64,000 bases of DNA from Candidatus Rifleibacteriota bacterium (GCA_024710355.1 JANJUX010000033.1:245981-309980), one strand, 5' to 3'. Shown: positions 16,184-25,583, counted from the stretch's first letter. The notes: generated by a model not told the origin, from the sequence alone. Made by a program: numbers and translations.

Positions 16184-16212
16184 TTGATTTTGCCGGGCTG
16201 ATACTCTACAAT
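16184..16212 (+). promoter_or_regulatory. Promoter of the channel gene, predicted leaderless start
   Basis: TTGATT (16184-16189), a 17-bp spacer and TACAAT (16207-16212). ATG 16219 begins after only 6 nt, so transcription should begin at or within a base of the start codon. Confidence 0.6.
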
Positions 16213-16218
16213 CGGGCT

Positions 16219-17655
16219 ATGAAAAAGCATATCAGGTTTAAATACGAGATCGAAACGGCTTCGAAGTCTTTTCCGTGGCTGCGCTGGCTGTTCGAATCGG
16301 CCCGCTTCAACCTGACGCTGATGCTTCTGATTCTGGTTTCGGTCATTCTTATTCTGGTCGAAACTTTTGTCGGGCTGCCGGCAGCAAAGCTTGAGAAGAT
16401 TCAGACGATCAATGATTTTCTGACGCTGATTTTTATTTTTGAGCTCAGTTTGCGCTGGCTGATAAGCATTTCGACCACGGCTTTTCTACGCGAATTCTGG
16501 ATCGACATTCTCGCGGTAATGCCGATGCTGCGCATTTTCAGAGTCGGTCGCGTTCTGCGTCTGCTCCGCCTGTTTCGTATTTTTTCGCTCGGAACAAGTA
16601 TTCAGAGACGCTTCGTTTTTTTTCAGAGGATCTTTGCCGGTCGCCTGCTCGAATATTGCGTGATTTCGAGTTTTGCCATTTTTGCGGTAATTTTCGGCGC
16701 GGTTGGTTTTTCGCAGTTTGAAGCCGGCCTCACCGACAGGATATCTACGCCCGTCGACGCCTTCTGGAAATCGCTGTTTTCGATGATGGCAGGTGAATAC
16801 GCCGATTACCCCGTTTCGTTTGGCGGCAAGATCGTGTTTCTCGTTCTGCTTGTCTTTGAAATGGGCGTTTTTGCAATGCTGACCGGTACTTTTTCGGCAA
16901 TCATGTATGATAAACTCAAGGAGAGCGCCATGCACAAACCCGCAAACCCTGACGACCTCAATAAACACATCATTATCTGCGGTTTCAGCACCAAGGCCGC
17001 TATTCTTGCAGCAGAATTTCTGCTCGATCCGGCATTTAAGCATTCCGAAATTCTTATGGTTTCAGAAAAGGCCAGTCTCGAAGAATTACAGAACCGCAAT
17101 GTCAAAACCCATCGTGTCAGTATCCTCAAAGAAGACTTTACCCGCATGGAAACCCTCAAAAAAGCCGGAGTTGAGCGTGCCGTCGCCGCCGTAATTCTTT
17201 CAGAAGACGGCGAAAACCGCACCACCCAGGATATCGACGCCCGCACAATTCTTGCGGCCCTTACTATCGAAAAACTCAACCCGAATATTCATACCTCGGC
17301 CGAGATATACAACCCGGAATATGCTTCGCATCTCAAAATGGGCGGCGTCGAAGACGTGGTCATTCAGGGCGAGGTTTCGGGCAAGCTTCTGGCGCGTGTC
17401 GCGATGCACGAGGGCCTGCTGGCCTTCTTCAAAGACCTGCTGTCGCGCGAATCCGGCAACACTCTGACCTTTATCGACCCGCCCAATGAAGTGGTCGGCA
17501 AAACCAGCGAAGAGGCAATTGGCGTTCTGAACCGTGAGCTCGGTTTTACCATGGTTGGTATCAAGCCAAAGGGTAAACCGGTTATCGTTAACCCGCGCAA
17601 TCACAAGATCGACGCCACCGATGAAATTCTCGTGATCAACCCGGTTACCGACTGA
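16219..17655 (+). CDS. Voltage-sensor-like ion channel with RCK/TrkA-N-like domain and unusual pore
   Basis: The 478-residue membrane protein has S1-S4-like segments, and S4 is rich in arginine (RIFRVGRVLRLLRLFRIF). A pore helix and S6-like segment follow (IVFLVLLVFEMGVFAMLTG). The C-terminal ~240 residues are an RCK-like region: a Rossmann-type start IIICGFSTKAA and a TrkA-C-like end (GVLNRELGFTMVGIKP). The canonical TVGYG filter is absent. Its place is taken by SMMAGEYADYP, so K+ selectivity is doubtful. The dinucleotide motif is also degenerate (GFSTKA rather than GxGxxG). The start at 16219 is chosen from the promoter position; an upstream in-frame ATG at 16135 exists. Confidence 0.75.
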   Translation: MKKHIRFKYEIETASKSFPWLRWLFESARFNLTLMLLILVSVILILVETFVGLPAAKLEKIQTINDFLTLIFIFELSLRWLISISTTAFLREFWIDILAVMPMLRIFRVGRVLRLLRLFRIFSLGTSIQRRFVFFQRIFAGRLLEYCVISSFAIFAVIFGAVGFSQFEAGLTDRISTPVDAFWKSLFSMMAGEYADYPVSFGGKIVFLVLLVFEMGVFAMLTGTFSAIMYDKLKESAMHKPANPDDLNKHIIICGFSTKAAILAAEFLLDPAFKHSEILMVSEKASLEELQNRNVKTHRVSILKEDFTRMETLKKAGVERAVAAVILSEDGENRTTQDIDARTILAALTIEKLNPNIHTSAEIYNPEYASHLKMGGVEDVVIQGEVSGKLLARVAMHEGLLAFFKDLLSRESGNTLTFIDPPNEVVGKTSEEAIGVLNRELGFTMVGIKPKGKPVIVNPRNHKIDATDEILVINPVTD

Positions 17656-17657
17656 AC

Positions 17658-19289
17658 ATGAGCCAGGAAACGAAAAAGCCTTCAATTGCCCGCTCCGCGG
17701 CGGTGATGGGTGTTGCCACCTTTTTCAGCCGCATCGCCGGACTGGTGCGTGAGCAGACGTTCGCCTATCTCTTCGGGGCCGGCATCTGGACTGACGCTTT
17801 CAATGTCGCTTTCCGTATTCCGAATCTTCTGCGCGACCTGTTTGCCGAAGGGGCGATGAGCGCGGCTTTTGTGCCTACTTTCAACAGTATTCTCGAAAAA
17901 GACGGGCAACAGAAAGCTTTCAAACTGACGAACCTCACTTTCTGCGCCATTCTTGTCGTGGTTGGTGCCCTGACTCTCGTCGGTATCATTGCCAGCCCTC
18001 TGCTGGTTAGCACTTTGGCGCCAGAGTTCACTTCGAACCCTGAAAAATTTGAAGTGACCGTGGCCATGACCCGCATCATGTTTCCGTTTCTGCTGGCGGT
18101 GTCGTGGGCGGCAATTTCGATGGGCATTCTCAACTCGCTCGGTGAGTTCTTCATTCCGGCAATTGCCCCGGTTTTTCTCAATCTGTCGATGATTCTGTCT
18201 GGCTGGCTGATCTGCCCGTTCGCCAAAGAATTCGACATGCCTGCCATCACCGGAATGGCTATCGGCGCCATGCTTGGCGGCCTGCTGCAGTTCGCTGTGC
18301 AGCTGCCGGCCCTTTTTCGCCACGGCTACCGCTTCAGATGGCAGCTGAACTTTAACGACCCTGGTATTCAGAGAATCGTCAAGCTGATCGTTCCGGGCAC
18401 GGTCGGGCTTGCCGCCACCCAGATCAATATTGCCATCAGCACCATTCTCGCCACCTCGCAGGGTGAAGGCGCGGTCAGCTGGCTTGGTTATGCCTTCAGA
18501 GTCATGCAACTGCCGCTCGGGTTGTTCGGCGTCGCGGTGGCGCAGGCGACCCTGCCGGTCATCTCTCGGCAGATCGCTGCCGGAGATCGTGATGGCATGG
18601 GCCAGACGCTCGCTGGCTCGATCAGACTCTCTTCGTTCATCAATCTTTATGCCTGTTTTGCGATCATGGCTCTGGCCGAGCCGGTGGTCAGAATCATATT
18701 TCAGCACGGGCGCTTCACCGCTGCCGATACGACCGCAACCGCCATTGCTCTGCAGGCCTATGCGGTCGGGTTGCTGTTCTACTCGCTGATCAAGATTCTT
18801 GGCCCGGCGTTTTATACGCTCGACGAAACGAAAGTGCCGGTCATGGCCAGTGTTACCGCCGTAGTAGTCAATATCATTCTCAATCTGATCCTGGTTCACC
18901 CGTTCGGTTACTGGGGTCTGGCTCTCAGCACCGGCATCGGAGCTATGTTCAATGCCGGTATTCTTTATTTCATGCTGGAAAAGCGCATCGGCAGTTTCAG
19001 TCGTTTCGCCCTGATGCCGGCAATGGCCCGCATTTTTGCCGCTACCGGCGTTTCCGGTATCGTGTCGGCAATGACTTACCGGTTCACATCGCCCTTGCTT
19101 GGTAGCAACATCGGTATGCTGCCGGTCGGTGGCTTTTTTAACGCTCTGACAGCAATGCTCGTCGCCGTATTTGTCGGGCTGGCGGCACTGTATCTCGTGT
19201 CGCGACTGCTGAAAATCGAAGAAGCCGACAAAGCTGCCGAAATGATTCTGCGCCGCCTGAAGCGCCGAAAACCCCAACCCTCAGCCTGA
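17658..19289 (+). CDS. murJ: MurJ/MviN lipid II flippase
   Basis: The 543-residue product is the usual length for MurJ and has about 14 hydrophobic segments. Family landmarks near the N-terminus are VATFFSRIAGLVREQ, GAGIWTDAFNVAFRIPNLLR and AEGAMSAAFVPTF. The middle contains AQATLPVISRQ. It moves lipid II across the inner membrane for peptidoglycan synthesis. It begins two bases after the channel gene stops, so the two are probably cotranscribed. A terminator follows. Confidence 0.93.
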   Translation: MSQETKKPSIARSAAVMGVATFFSRIAGLVREQTFAYLFGAGIWTDAFNVAFRIPNLLRDLFAEGAMSAAFVPTFNSILEKDGQQKAFKLTNLTFCAILVVVGALTLVGIIASPLLVSTLAPEFTSNPEKFEVTVAMTRIMFPFLLAVSWAAISMGILNSLGEFFIPAIAPVFLNLSMILSGWLICPFAKEFDMPAITGMAIGAMLGGLLQFAVQLPALFRHGYRFRWQLNFNDPGIQRIVKLIVPGTVGLAATQINIAISTILATSQGEGAVSWLGYAFRVMQLPLGLFGVAVAQATLPVISRQIAAGDRDGMGQTLAGSIRLSSFINLYACFAIMALAEPVVRIIFQHGRFTAADTTATAIALQAYAVGLLFYSLIKILGPAFYTLDETKVPVMASVTAVVVNIILNLILVHPFGYWGLALSTGIGAMFNAGILYFMLEKRIGSFSRFALMPAMARIFAATGVSGIVSAMTYRFTSPLLGSNIGMLPVGGFFNALTAMLVAVFVGLAALYLVSRLLKIEEADKAAEMILRRLKRRKPQPSA

Positions 19290-19346
19290 TGCATAAACAA
19301 AGCTGCACCGGTTGGCCGGCCCAGTCTACCAGCTGGTTTGCAAAAA

Positions 19347-19382
19347 AAACTCCCGCAGTGCTGTTTCGCATTACGGGAGTTT
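19347..19382. terminator. Bidirectional terminator between convergent genes
   Basis: AAACTCCCG (19347-19355) pairs with CGGGAGTTT (19374-19382), with an A-rich run on the left side. It separates murJ from the facing dihydroorotate-dehydrogenase-like gene. Confidence 0.8.
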
Positions 19383-19401
19383 GCGGGTGTCTGTGTTGTG
19401 C

Positions 19402-20391
19402 TTATGAGCCGGCGTAGCCGCCGAAGCTGCTGAGATACTGGGCGCGTTCATAGAGGGCCGGGTTGGCGGCTTTGGTCAGGCTGAGGCGGCCTTTGAAGTC
19501 GCCGATGCTTTCGTAGCCTTTTTTGTCCATCCAGGCTTCGAGTCCTTTGAGAATTTCGCCAATGTAGGCTGGGCCCTTTTTGTAGAAGGCTGAGGCCATC
19601 TGCACGGCACTGGCACCGGCAAGCAGCATCTTGATCACATGTCTGGCCTCGTGCACGCCGGTTGAAGCGGCAATCGGGCATTTGAGGCGGGGGCTGAGAA
19701 TGCCGACCCAGCGCAGTGGCAGCAGGTATTCGTTTTCGCTGCTCAGGGTGCCGGCTTCGATGACCTTTTCCTTTTCGATATCGATGTCGGGGCTGGTGAA
19801 GCGGTTGAACATGGTGATGCCGGCGAGTTTTTCGCCGTCGAGTTCGTGGCAGATAGCCGCGAGATCAGAAAAGTAGCTGCTGATCTTTACCGCAACCGGA
19901 ATTTTTACCCGGCGGGTAATTTCTTTGACCGTATCGATGTAGAAGCGGCGGGTGTCTTCGGCCCTGCGCGTCGGGTCGAAAGGCATGACGAATAGGTTAA
20001 GTTCAATGGCGTCAGCGCCGGCATCCTGTACCTGTGAGGCGAACTGCAGCCAGTCGCCGGCCGAAACGCAGTTGATGCTGGCAACGATCGGGGCTTTGCT
20101 GACTTCTTTGGCTGCCTTGATCAGACGGCCATAACTGGCAAGAACCTGATCGCGAATCTTGTAGTCGAAATAATCCATGAATTCATCAAAGTGCGAAGCC
20201 GATTTGCTTTCGCCGATCTGATTGTATTCATTGATGATCTCTTCTTCGAAGACCGATTTGAGAACGATAGCCGCGGCGCCGTTTTCGGCGAAGGCCTTGA
20301 TTTTATCTGCATCGGCAGTCAGGCTGCTGCTGGCGACGATCAGTGGATTTTTGAGTTCGAAACCGAAGAATCTGGTTTTCAGGTTGATCAT
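19402..20391 (-). CDS. Dihydroorotate-dehydrogenase-like flavoprotein
   Basis: The 329-residue TIM-barrel protein is of the class I dihydroorotate dehydrogenase superfamily. Visible landmarks are FGFELKNPLIVASSSLT at the first strand, VASINCVSAGDWLQFASQV, ADAIELN, KIPVAVKIS and the C-terminal FMN phosphate site CPIAASTGVHEARHVIKML with LLAGASAVQMASA. It is not a certain PyrD. Its operon partners are NfnA and NfnB, and annotated genomes often carry this subgroup as a dihydroorotate dehydrogenase-like protein near ferredoxin enzymes. The physiological substrate is unknown. It starts 13 bases after nfnB ends. Confidence 0.75.
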   Translation of the reverse strand: MINLKTRFFGFELKNPLIVASSSLTADADKIKAFAENGAAAIVLKSVFEEEIINEYNQIGESKSASHFDEFMDYFDYKIRDQVLASYGRLIKAAKEVSKAPIVASINCVSAGDWLQFASQVQDAGADAIELNLFVMPFDPTRRAEDTRRFYIDTVKEITRRVKIPVAVKISSYFSDLAAICHELDGEKLAGITMFNRFTSPDIDIEKEKVIEAGTLSSENEYLLPLRWVGILSPRLKCPIAASTGVHEARHVIKMLLAGASAVQMASAFYKKGPAYIGEILKGLEAWMDKKGYESIGDFKGRLSLTKAANPALYERAQYLSSFGGYAGS

Positions 20392-20404
20392 GGTTTTTCC
20401 CCGT

Positions 20405-21892
20405 TCACAGATTGTATCTGTTTTTCAGATAGTCGTGCATCGAAGCGGCAGCCCTGCGGCCATCGCCCATTGCCAGAATTACCGTGGCGCCGCCCCTGAC
20501 GATGTCACCGCCGGCAAAAACTTCGGGAATCGACGACTGCATGGTCTGTTCGTTGACTTCTATGGTTCCCCATTTTGACATTTTCAGGCCAGCCAGACAG
20601 GCCGGAATCAGCGGGTTTGGCGAAACACCGATTGCAACGATCGCGAGATCAATATCGATTTCAACGATATCGCCTTCGATCGGCACCGGTTTGCGGCGGC
20701 CAGAAGCATCTGGTTCACCAAGTTTCATGCGCTGCAGACGAACCTTGGCGACGCGGCCCTCAGCGTTGGGCAGGTATTCGATCGGGTTCGCCAGATTCAT
20801 GAATTCGATGCCCTCTTCTTCGGCATGCTTGATTTCTTCGAGGCGGGCCGGCATTTCGTCACGTGAACGGCGGTAGATGATGATCGAGCGTTCGGCGCCG
20901 AGGCGTTTTGAGGTGCGAACGGCATCCATGGCGGTGTTGCCGCCGCCGACGACTGCGACGCATTTGCCGCGCAGAACCGGGGTGTCAGAGTCGCTCTGGT
21001 TGGCATACATGAGGTTGACACGGGTCAGATACTCGTTCGACGACATGACGCCATTGAGATTCTCGCCCGGAATATTCATGAAATTAGGCAGACCGGCGCC
21101 GCTGCCGATAAAAAAGGATTTGTAGCCAAGTTCTTTGAGGTCTTCGAATGAGGCGGTTCTGCCGACCACAAAGTTCTTTTCGAAGTTAACGCCCATCTGG
21201 CGAAGGTTATCGAGTTCGACATCGACGATAGCGTTCGGCAGACGGAATTCAGGAATACCGTATTTGAGAACGCCGCCGATTTCGTGCAGCGCTTCGAAAA
21301 CGGTTACGTCGTAGCCGAATTTGATCATGTCGCCGGCGAACGACAGAGAAGCCGGGCCTGAACCAATGGCGGCAACCTTGATGCCATTGCGTTTTTCGAC
21401 CTTCGGGACCTGAATTTTACCTGATTCGCGCTCGTAATCGGCGGCGAATCTTTCGAGATAGCCGATGGCCACCGGGTCTTTTTTCATTTTCTGGGTGTAG
21501 AAGCATTTGGCTTCGCACTGCTTTTCCTGGGGGCAGACGCGGCCGCAGACGGCGGGCAGGGCGCTGAATTCTTTCAGAGTGGCAGCGGCATCGAGAAAAT
21601 GGCCGGCTTCGATATATTTAACGAATTTGGGAATATTGATGCTGACTGGGCAGCCTTCGATGCAGGTAGGGTTAACACAGTCCATGCAGCGGCTGGCTTC
21701 GCGTCTTGCCTGGTCTGGGGTGAGGCCCTTGTTTACTTCGCAGGTCTGTGATTTGATGCGTTCGTGTGGCTCGGCTTCGGTCATGTGAACGCGCTCGATA
21801 TTGATGCGGTCTTTATTTGGCACTGCATTGCGCAGTTCAGCCCGCCAGGCGGCATTTCTTTCCTGTTTGAGAATTTCGCTGTAATCAGTCAT
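20405..21892 (-). CDS. nfnB: NfnB / GltA-like flavin iron-sulfur subunit
   Basis: The 495-residue product belongs to the glutamate-synthase small-subunit family. Two [4Fe-4S] clusters are suggested by C69, C72, C77, C81 (CMDCVNPTCIEGC) and C116, C120, C126, C130. They are followed by FAD (AAIGSGPASLSFAGDMIKFG) and NAD(P) (AVVGGGNTAMDAVRTSKRLG) sites and the C-terminal FAGGDIVRGGATVILAMGDG. Next to NfnA it should form the electron-bifurcating NADH-dependent reduced ferredoxin:NADP+ oxidoreductase. ATG 21892 has a GAGGAA site. Confidence 0.85.
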   Translation of the reverse strand: MTDYSEILKQERNAAWRAELRNAVPNKDRINIERVHMTEAEPHERIKSQTCEVNKGLTPDQARREASRCMDCVNPTCIEGCPVSINIPKFVKYIEAGHFLDAAATLKEFSALPAVCGRVCPQEKQCEAKCFYTQKMKKDPVAIGYLERFAADYERESGKIQVPKVEKRNGIKVAAIGSGPASLSFAGDMIKFGYDVTVFEALHEIGGVLKYGIPEFRLPNAIVDVELDNLRQMGVNFEKNFVVGRTASFEDLKELGYKSFFIGSGAGLPNFMNIPGENLNGVMSSNEYLTRVNLMYANQSDSDTPVLRGKCVAVVGGGNTAMDAVRTSKRLGAERSIIIYRRSRDEMPARLEEIKHAEEEGIEFMNLANPIEYLPNAEGRVAKVRLQRMKLGEPDASGRRKPVPIEGDIVEIDIDLAIVAIGVSPNPLIPACLAGLKMSKWGTIEVNEQTMQSSIPEVFAGGDIVRGGATVILAMGDGRRAAASMHDYLKNRYNL

Positions 21893-21908
21893 TTCTGGTT
21901 CCTCGCGG

Positions 21909-22718
21909 TTATTTCTTGCGGGCCTGATCTTCTTCGTTCTTGTAGGCACGCAGGCGCTGCAGCATTTCGTCGAAGTCGATCTGATGGGCGTTGAATTCGG
22001 GGCCGTCGACGCAGGTAAACTTCGTTTCGCCGTTGACGGTGACGCGGCAGGCGCCACACATGCCGGTGCCGTCGACCATGATAGTATTGAGGCTGACCTG
22101 GGTTGGGATATTGTATTTTTTTGTCAGCAGTGCAGCGAATTTCATCATGATGGCCGGGCCGATTGCAACGCATTCATCGACCTTTTCCCGTTTGATCACT
22201 TCTTCGGCGCCATCGGTGATCAGACCTTTTCGGCCATAAGAGCCGTCGTCGGTCATGATGATGACCTCATCCGAATATTCACGCATTTCTTTTTCGAGAA
22301 TCAGCAGGTCTTTGTTGCGGGCCGCCAGAACAGTAATGACGCGGTTACCGGCTTTTTTGAACGCTTCGACGATCGGGTAGAGCGGCGCGATGCCAACGCC
22401 GCCGCCCATAGCCAGAATGGTACCCGGCTTGTGGATGTGGGTGGCTTTGCCGAGCGGGCCGACCAGGTCGGTGATACAGTCGCCGGTTTCGAGGGCGCAC
22501 AGTTTGCCCGAGCTGGCTCCGACGTTTTGAACGATCAGGGTAATGGTGCCCTTTTCGATGTCTGAGTCGACGATGGTGAGAGGAATTCTTTCACCCTTCG
22601 CACCGATTCTGAGAATGACGAAGTTGCCCGGTTTGCGCGATTTGGCGATCATCGGGGCCTCTACGATAAATTTGAAGACAAGTTCTGATAATCTCTGCTT
22701 TTCGACGATTTTATTCAT
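21909..22718 (-). CDS. nfnA: NfnA, ferredoxin-NADP reductase-like subunit
   Basis: The 269-residue product has the FAD-binding N-domain (PLTIVDSD), the NAD-binding core (ILAMGGGVGIAPLYPIVEAF) and a C-terminal [2Fe-2S] site at C221, C224 and C236. D216 is placed as the unusual aspartate ligand known in NfnA (VDGTGMCGACRVTVNG). The gene pair encodes a cytoplasmic flavin-based bifurcation enzyme balancing NADH, NADPH and ferredoxin, which points to anaerobic or fermentative metabolism. It is the first gene of a three-gene unit. Confidence 0.87.
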   Translation of the reverse strand: MNKIVEKQRLSELVFKFIVEAPMIAKSRKPGNFVILRIGAKGERIPLTIVDSDIEKGTITLIVQNVGASSGKLCALETGDCITDLVGPLGKATHIHKPGTILAMGGGVGIAPLYPIVEAFKKAGNRVITVLAARNKDLLILEKEMREYSDEVIIMTDDGSYGRKGLITDGAEEVIKREKVDECVAIGPAIMMKFAALLTKKYNIPTQVSLNTIMVDGTGMCGACRVTVNGETKFTCVDGPEFNAHQIDFDEMLQRLRAYKNEEDQARKK

Positions 22719-22905
22719 GTCTTTAATCGCTGAACGTTTCTGGTTTTCCGGTGTCTGCGGGTGTCTTATTCTTTACTGCACCGAATGGGTTCAGCCTTCT
22801 GACAGATTATTGCAAACCCTGCCTAAAATCAACTCATATTCAAGCCGCTCAGGGCGAACACAATAAAGCGGCCTGACTGCCGACTGTGAAAATGCTAACT
22901 GGTAC

Positions 22906-22934
22906 TTGCTTTTGTTGGGGAAAAGCGTTACATT
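22906..22934 (+). promoter_or_regulatory. Promoter of the acidic-protein gene
   Basis: TTGCTT (22906-22911), a 17-bp spacer and TACATT (22929-22934). Expected initiation is near 22941, leaving a normal leader with AAAGGAG before ATG 22964. Confidence 0.55.
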
Positions 22935-22963
22935 TAGCTGATCAACAAAGGAGTCGGGCCAGT

Positions 22964-23671
22964 ATGTCACCACAGATTGAAATTATTAAAAACCTGTTCA
23001 GCGAACTTTTTGCCAAGCTGATGGCCTTTACTCTTGAAGAAGAATTTCTGCAGGATCTCGGCGAATCGCTCGAAATTTTCTATAACCTGCAGGAAGGCGA
23101 AGAATACGAATTCGACCCGACTGAAGAATTTTTGTTTCTCAGCTGGTTTTTGCTCGACGACAGCGACGCGGCCGGCAACTGCCTGATGGATGAATTTATC
23201 CGCCGCCACGCCGACGAGCTGAACCTTCAGGAAATGCAGGTCTGCCAGGCCCTGAAAGAAACTCACCTCACCCTTCTGCAGGTAAAAGAGGTTGTGCCCG
23301 GCACTTCGATGACGCTTAAAGATGTATTTCTCGGCGAAGAATTTCAGGTTGCCGAGTCTGTCGGTTCAGACAGCGTTCCTGACGATAGCATCCTGTTTAC
23401 CCGCGTGCTGCGCCTGGGCGAAGCCAGATTTCTCGTCGGAGCCGGCGTTTTTCTCGACCCGTCGGTGCGCGAGCCGCTTACCCAGTTTGTCACCGACCAG
23501 TTCAAACAGGACTGCGAAGACGGTCACCACCAGAGCTTCAAGGACTTTCTCAAAGAAAATGGTGAACTGATGAACTGGTGGATCAGAGCCTACGAAAAAG
23601 GCGAACTCACCGAAGGCGGCGAACCCGAGGGCGATTCAGAACCAGACACAGATCCAGACGCAGAGGGCTGA
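22964..23671 (+). CDS. Acidic cytoplasmic protein of unknown function
   Basis: The 235-residue product is mostly helical and very acidic, with runs such as LQEGEEYEFDPTEEFLFLS and a tail rich in Glu, Asp and Pro. There is no signal peptide or membrane segment. The WFLLDDS and helical LNLQEMQVCQALKETHLTLL stretches vaguely recall uncharacterised helical domains seen near SEC-C motif proteins, but no zinc-binding SEC-C tail is present. Monocistronic, with its own promoter and a strong terminator. Function is not recognised. Confidence 0.6.
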   Translation: MSPQIEIIKNLFSELFAKLMAFTLEEEFLQDLGESLEIFYNLQEGEEYEFDPTEEFLFLSWFLLDDSDAAGNCLMDEFIRRHADELNLQEMQVCQALKETHLTLLQVKEVVPGTSMTLKDVFLGEEFQVAESVGSDSVPDDSILFTRVLRLGEARFLVGAGVFLDPSVREPLTQFVTDQFKQDCEDGHHQSFKDFLKENGELMNWWIRAYEKGELTEGGEPEGDSEPDTDPDAEG

Positions 23672-23701
23672 CGTCTTTTCTATTCCGAGGTCTAAAAGAC
23701 C

Positions 23702-23729
23702 GCAGGGGCTCAGCATGCTGAGCCCCTGC
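23702..23729. terminator. Bidirectional terminator, perfect palindrome
   Basis: GCAGGGGCTCAG, loop CATG, CTGAGCCCCTGC. It is shared by the convergent genes at 22964-23671 and 23757-25583. Confidence 0.9.
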
Positions 23730-23756
23730 TTATTTACGCGTATTTGCGGCATTCTG

Positions 23757-25583
23757 TCAGGGTCCGTAGCGACCCTGCTGAGCTCCGGCTTCGCCGGCAG
23801 TAAGACTGGGCGAATCGCTGGCGTAGCCGTCGGCAATTTTCCTCAGGTGGTAATCATAGGGAATCCCAGCAACGAACAGCGGGTCGACCTCGATGTTGGC
23901 AGTGCCGGTGCCGTTGGTGCCATTGAACGGAATCGTGTAATTGAAAATATTGTTGAAACTGACGCTCGGCGTGGCGTTGCTCTGGGTCTGATTGATGGCG
24001 TAAATGGCCCTGGTGCTGCCGGTATAGGCGATGATGTTGTTTTTGATCGTCGGGTTGCCGAAATCGACCTGCACGCCGATCAGGCAGTCGACGGTGTTGT
24101 TTTCGAAAAAGTCGTTGCCGAGAATGGCGATACCGGTCTGGTTATCGATGAACAGGTTGTTGCGAACGTTCGAGTTCGCCGAAACCATGCCGACGTCGCA
24201 GTCTCTGATCGTGTTATATCTGACGTTGAGCGCGGTCGACAGGCCGATATTGAGCCCCATACCGCACAGACCGAATTCGCAGTTCTCGATTGAAGGCGTC
24301 GAACCTTCGCTCTTGATGCCGGTGTCAGCAAACATGACGGTGGCGTATCGCAACATGTTTTCTGGCTGGTTGGTGCCAAGAAAGGCGATACCGCCCCAGA
24401 CCGATTTGCGCGGGAAACTCTCGGCGGAAGTGAACAATATGCGGCTGTTCTCTGAGCCAACCGCCATCAGGCCACCCTGAACAATGAGATCGGCCATGCT
24501 GGTGCCCTGAGAATCGGGCAGAGAATCCTTCTGGGTGAATCTGATTTCGGTTCCGGGTTCAACAGTAAGAACTGCACCACCGCGGATTCTGATGTCGCCC
24601 TGAACGATATACGGGCTTTCGGCGGCTTTCCAGGTGCGGTTTTCAGCGAGGGTGCCGGGGGTGACGACAGCGAGCGTCTGGGTGGGCAGGCTTTCGTTGC
24701 CGGCCACATCGACGGCTTTGAGGCGATAATAGTATTTGCAGGCGATCTTCAGTCCTTCATCCTGATAGGTGGTGCTGCCGACACCCGACGAAATCGGGTC
24801 GGCGTTAACCCGGGTAAAAGTTCCGGCCGCGGCTTCTGAACGGTAAAGGTTATAGCCACGCAGATCGTTTTCGGTGTTGTTGTTCCAGGTCAGCACGACC
24901 CTTTCCATTTCGGTCGGCGCGGCAATGGCGAAGCTGGTCGGGGTATTGGGTGCCGCACCGCTGGGTGTTGCGAACTGGTAGTCTGACGAAACGCCTTCGT
25001 TGCGCTCAAAGTCGAGTGATCTGACTCTGAAATGATATGTCTGACCAGGCAACAGGCCGCTTAAGGTAACGCTGTGCTCTGTGACCATCGACGGGTCGGA
25101 AGCGAGCATCGTGTAAGGAGTCAGACCAACCGGCCCGGTAGCGTAATCGACGGTCGAGTCAGAGGATTCGTTGGTTTTCCAGGCGATCAGCGCCGAATTT
25201 TCGGTGAGGCTGGTCACGGCCACTTCCGTAATGACCGGGGGCAGGCCGTCGATGACCGAGAAAGTCAGATCGGCATTTTCAACGGTTTCGCCGCGAACGA
25301 TCTCGACGATTTTAACGACTGATTTGTTATCATAGGTCGCAACCAGCTTTTTCTGGCCCGGCTCGACATTTGCAATGCTGTAGCGGCCAAGTTCATCGGT
25401 GAGAACCGACTGGTTGGCGCCGTAAACTTCGACTCTCGCTTTATGAAGGGCTTTACCATTTGAATCGAAAACCTTGCCGGTAACATTACCCCTGACCGAG
25501 CTGGAGCTTTTCAAACAGCCGGTAATGCCGACCAGAACAACCATCGCCAGCAGCAGGGCGACGATTTTTCGCGTGTTCTTCAT
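23757..25583 (-). CDS. Lipoprotein with carboxypeptidase-like, FN3 and beta-helix domains
   Basis: The 608-residue product has a lipoprotein signal with lipobox GITGC (Cys 23). The domains in order are a carboxypeptidase-regulatory-like fold (about 32-105: VTGKVFDSNGKALHKARVEV), a fibronectin type III domain (about 112-205: AWKTNESSDSTVDYATG), a second FN3 (about 210-305: TSFAIAAPTEMERVVLTWNN), and a right-handed beta-helix of Asn-rich coils (about 320-590: NNLFIDNQTGIAILGNDFFE). Such proteins sit on the outer membrane and often bind or cleave polysaccharide, but no catalytic residues can be named. GGAGG precedes the start. Confidence 0.7.
   Translation of the reverse strand: MKNTRKIVALLLAMVVLVGITGCLKSSSSVRGNVTGKVFDSNGKALHKARVEVYGANQSVLTDELGRYSIANVEPGQKKLVATYDNKSVVKIVEIVRGETVENADLTFSVIDGLPPVITEVAVTSLTENSALIAWKTNESSDSTVDYATGPVGLTPYTMLASDPSMVTEHSVTLSGLLPGQTYHFRVRSLDFERNEGVSSDYQFATPSGAAPNTPTSFAIAAPTEMERVVLTWNNNTENDLRGYNLYRSEAAAGTFTRVNADPISSGVGSTTYQDEGLKIACKYYYRLKAVDVAGNESLPTQTLAVVTPGTLAENRTWKAAESPYIVQGDIRIRGGAVLTVEPGTEIRFTQKDSLPDSQGTSMADLIVQGGLMAVGSENSRILFTSAESFPRKSVWGGIAFLGTNQPENMLRYATVMFADTGIKSEGSTPSIENCEFGLCGMGLNIGLSTALNVRYNTIRDCDVGMVSANSNVRNNLFIDNQTGIAILGNDFFENNTVDCLIGVQVDFGNPTIKNNIIAYTGSTRAIYAINQTQSNATPSVSFNNIFNYTIPFNGTNGTGTANIEVDPLFVAGIPYDYHLRKIADGYASDSPSLTAGEAGAQQGRYGP

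Noticed and set aside
17682..19277. 531-codon open frame antisense to murJ
   Set aside because: Mirror-frame artefact of a GC-biased coding region. The product is Arg/Gln/Asp/His-rich with no domain, and murJ is certain.
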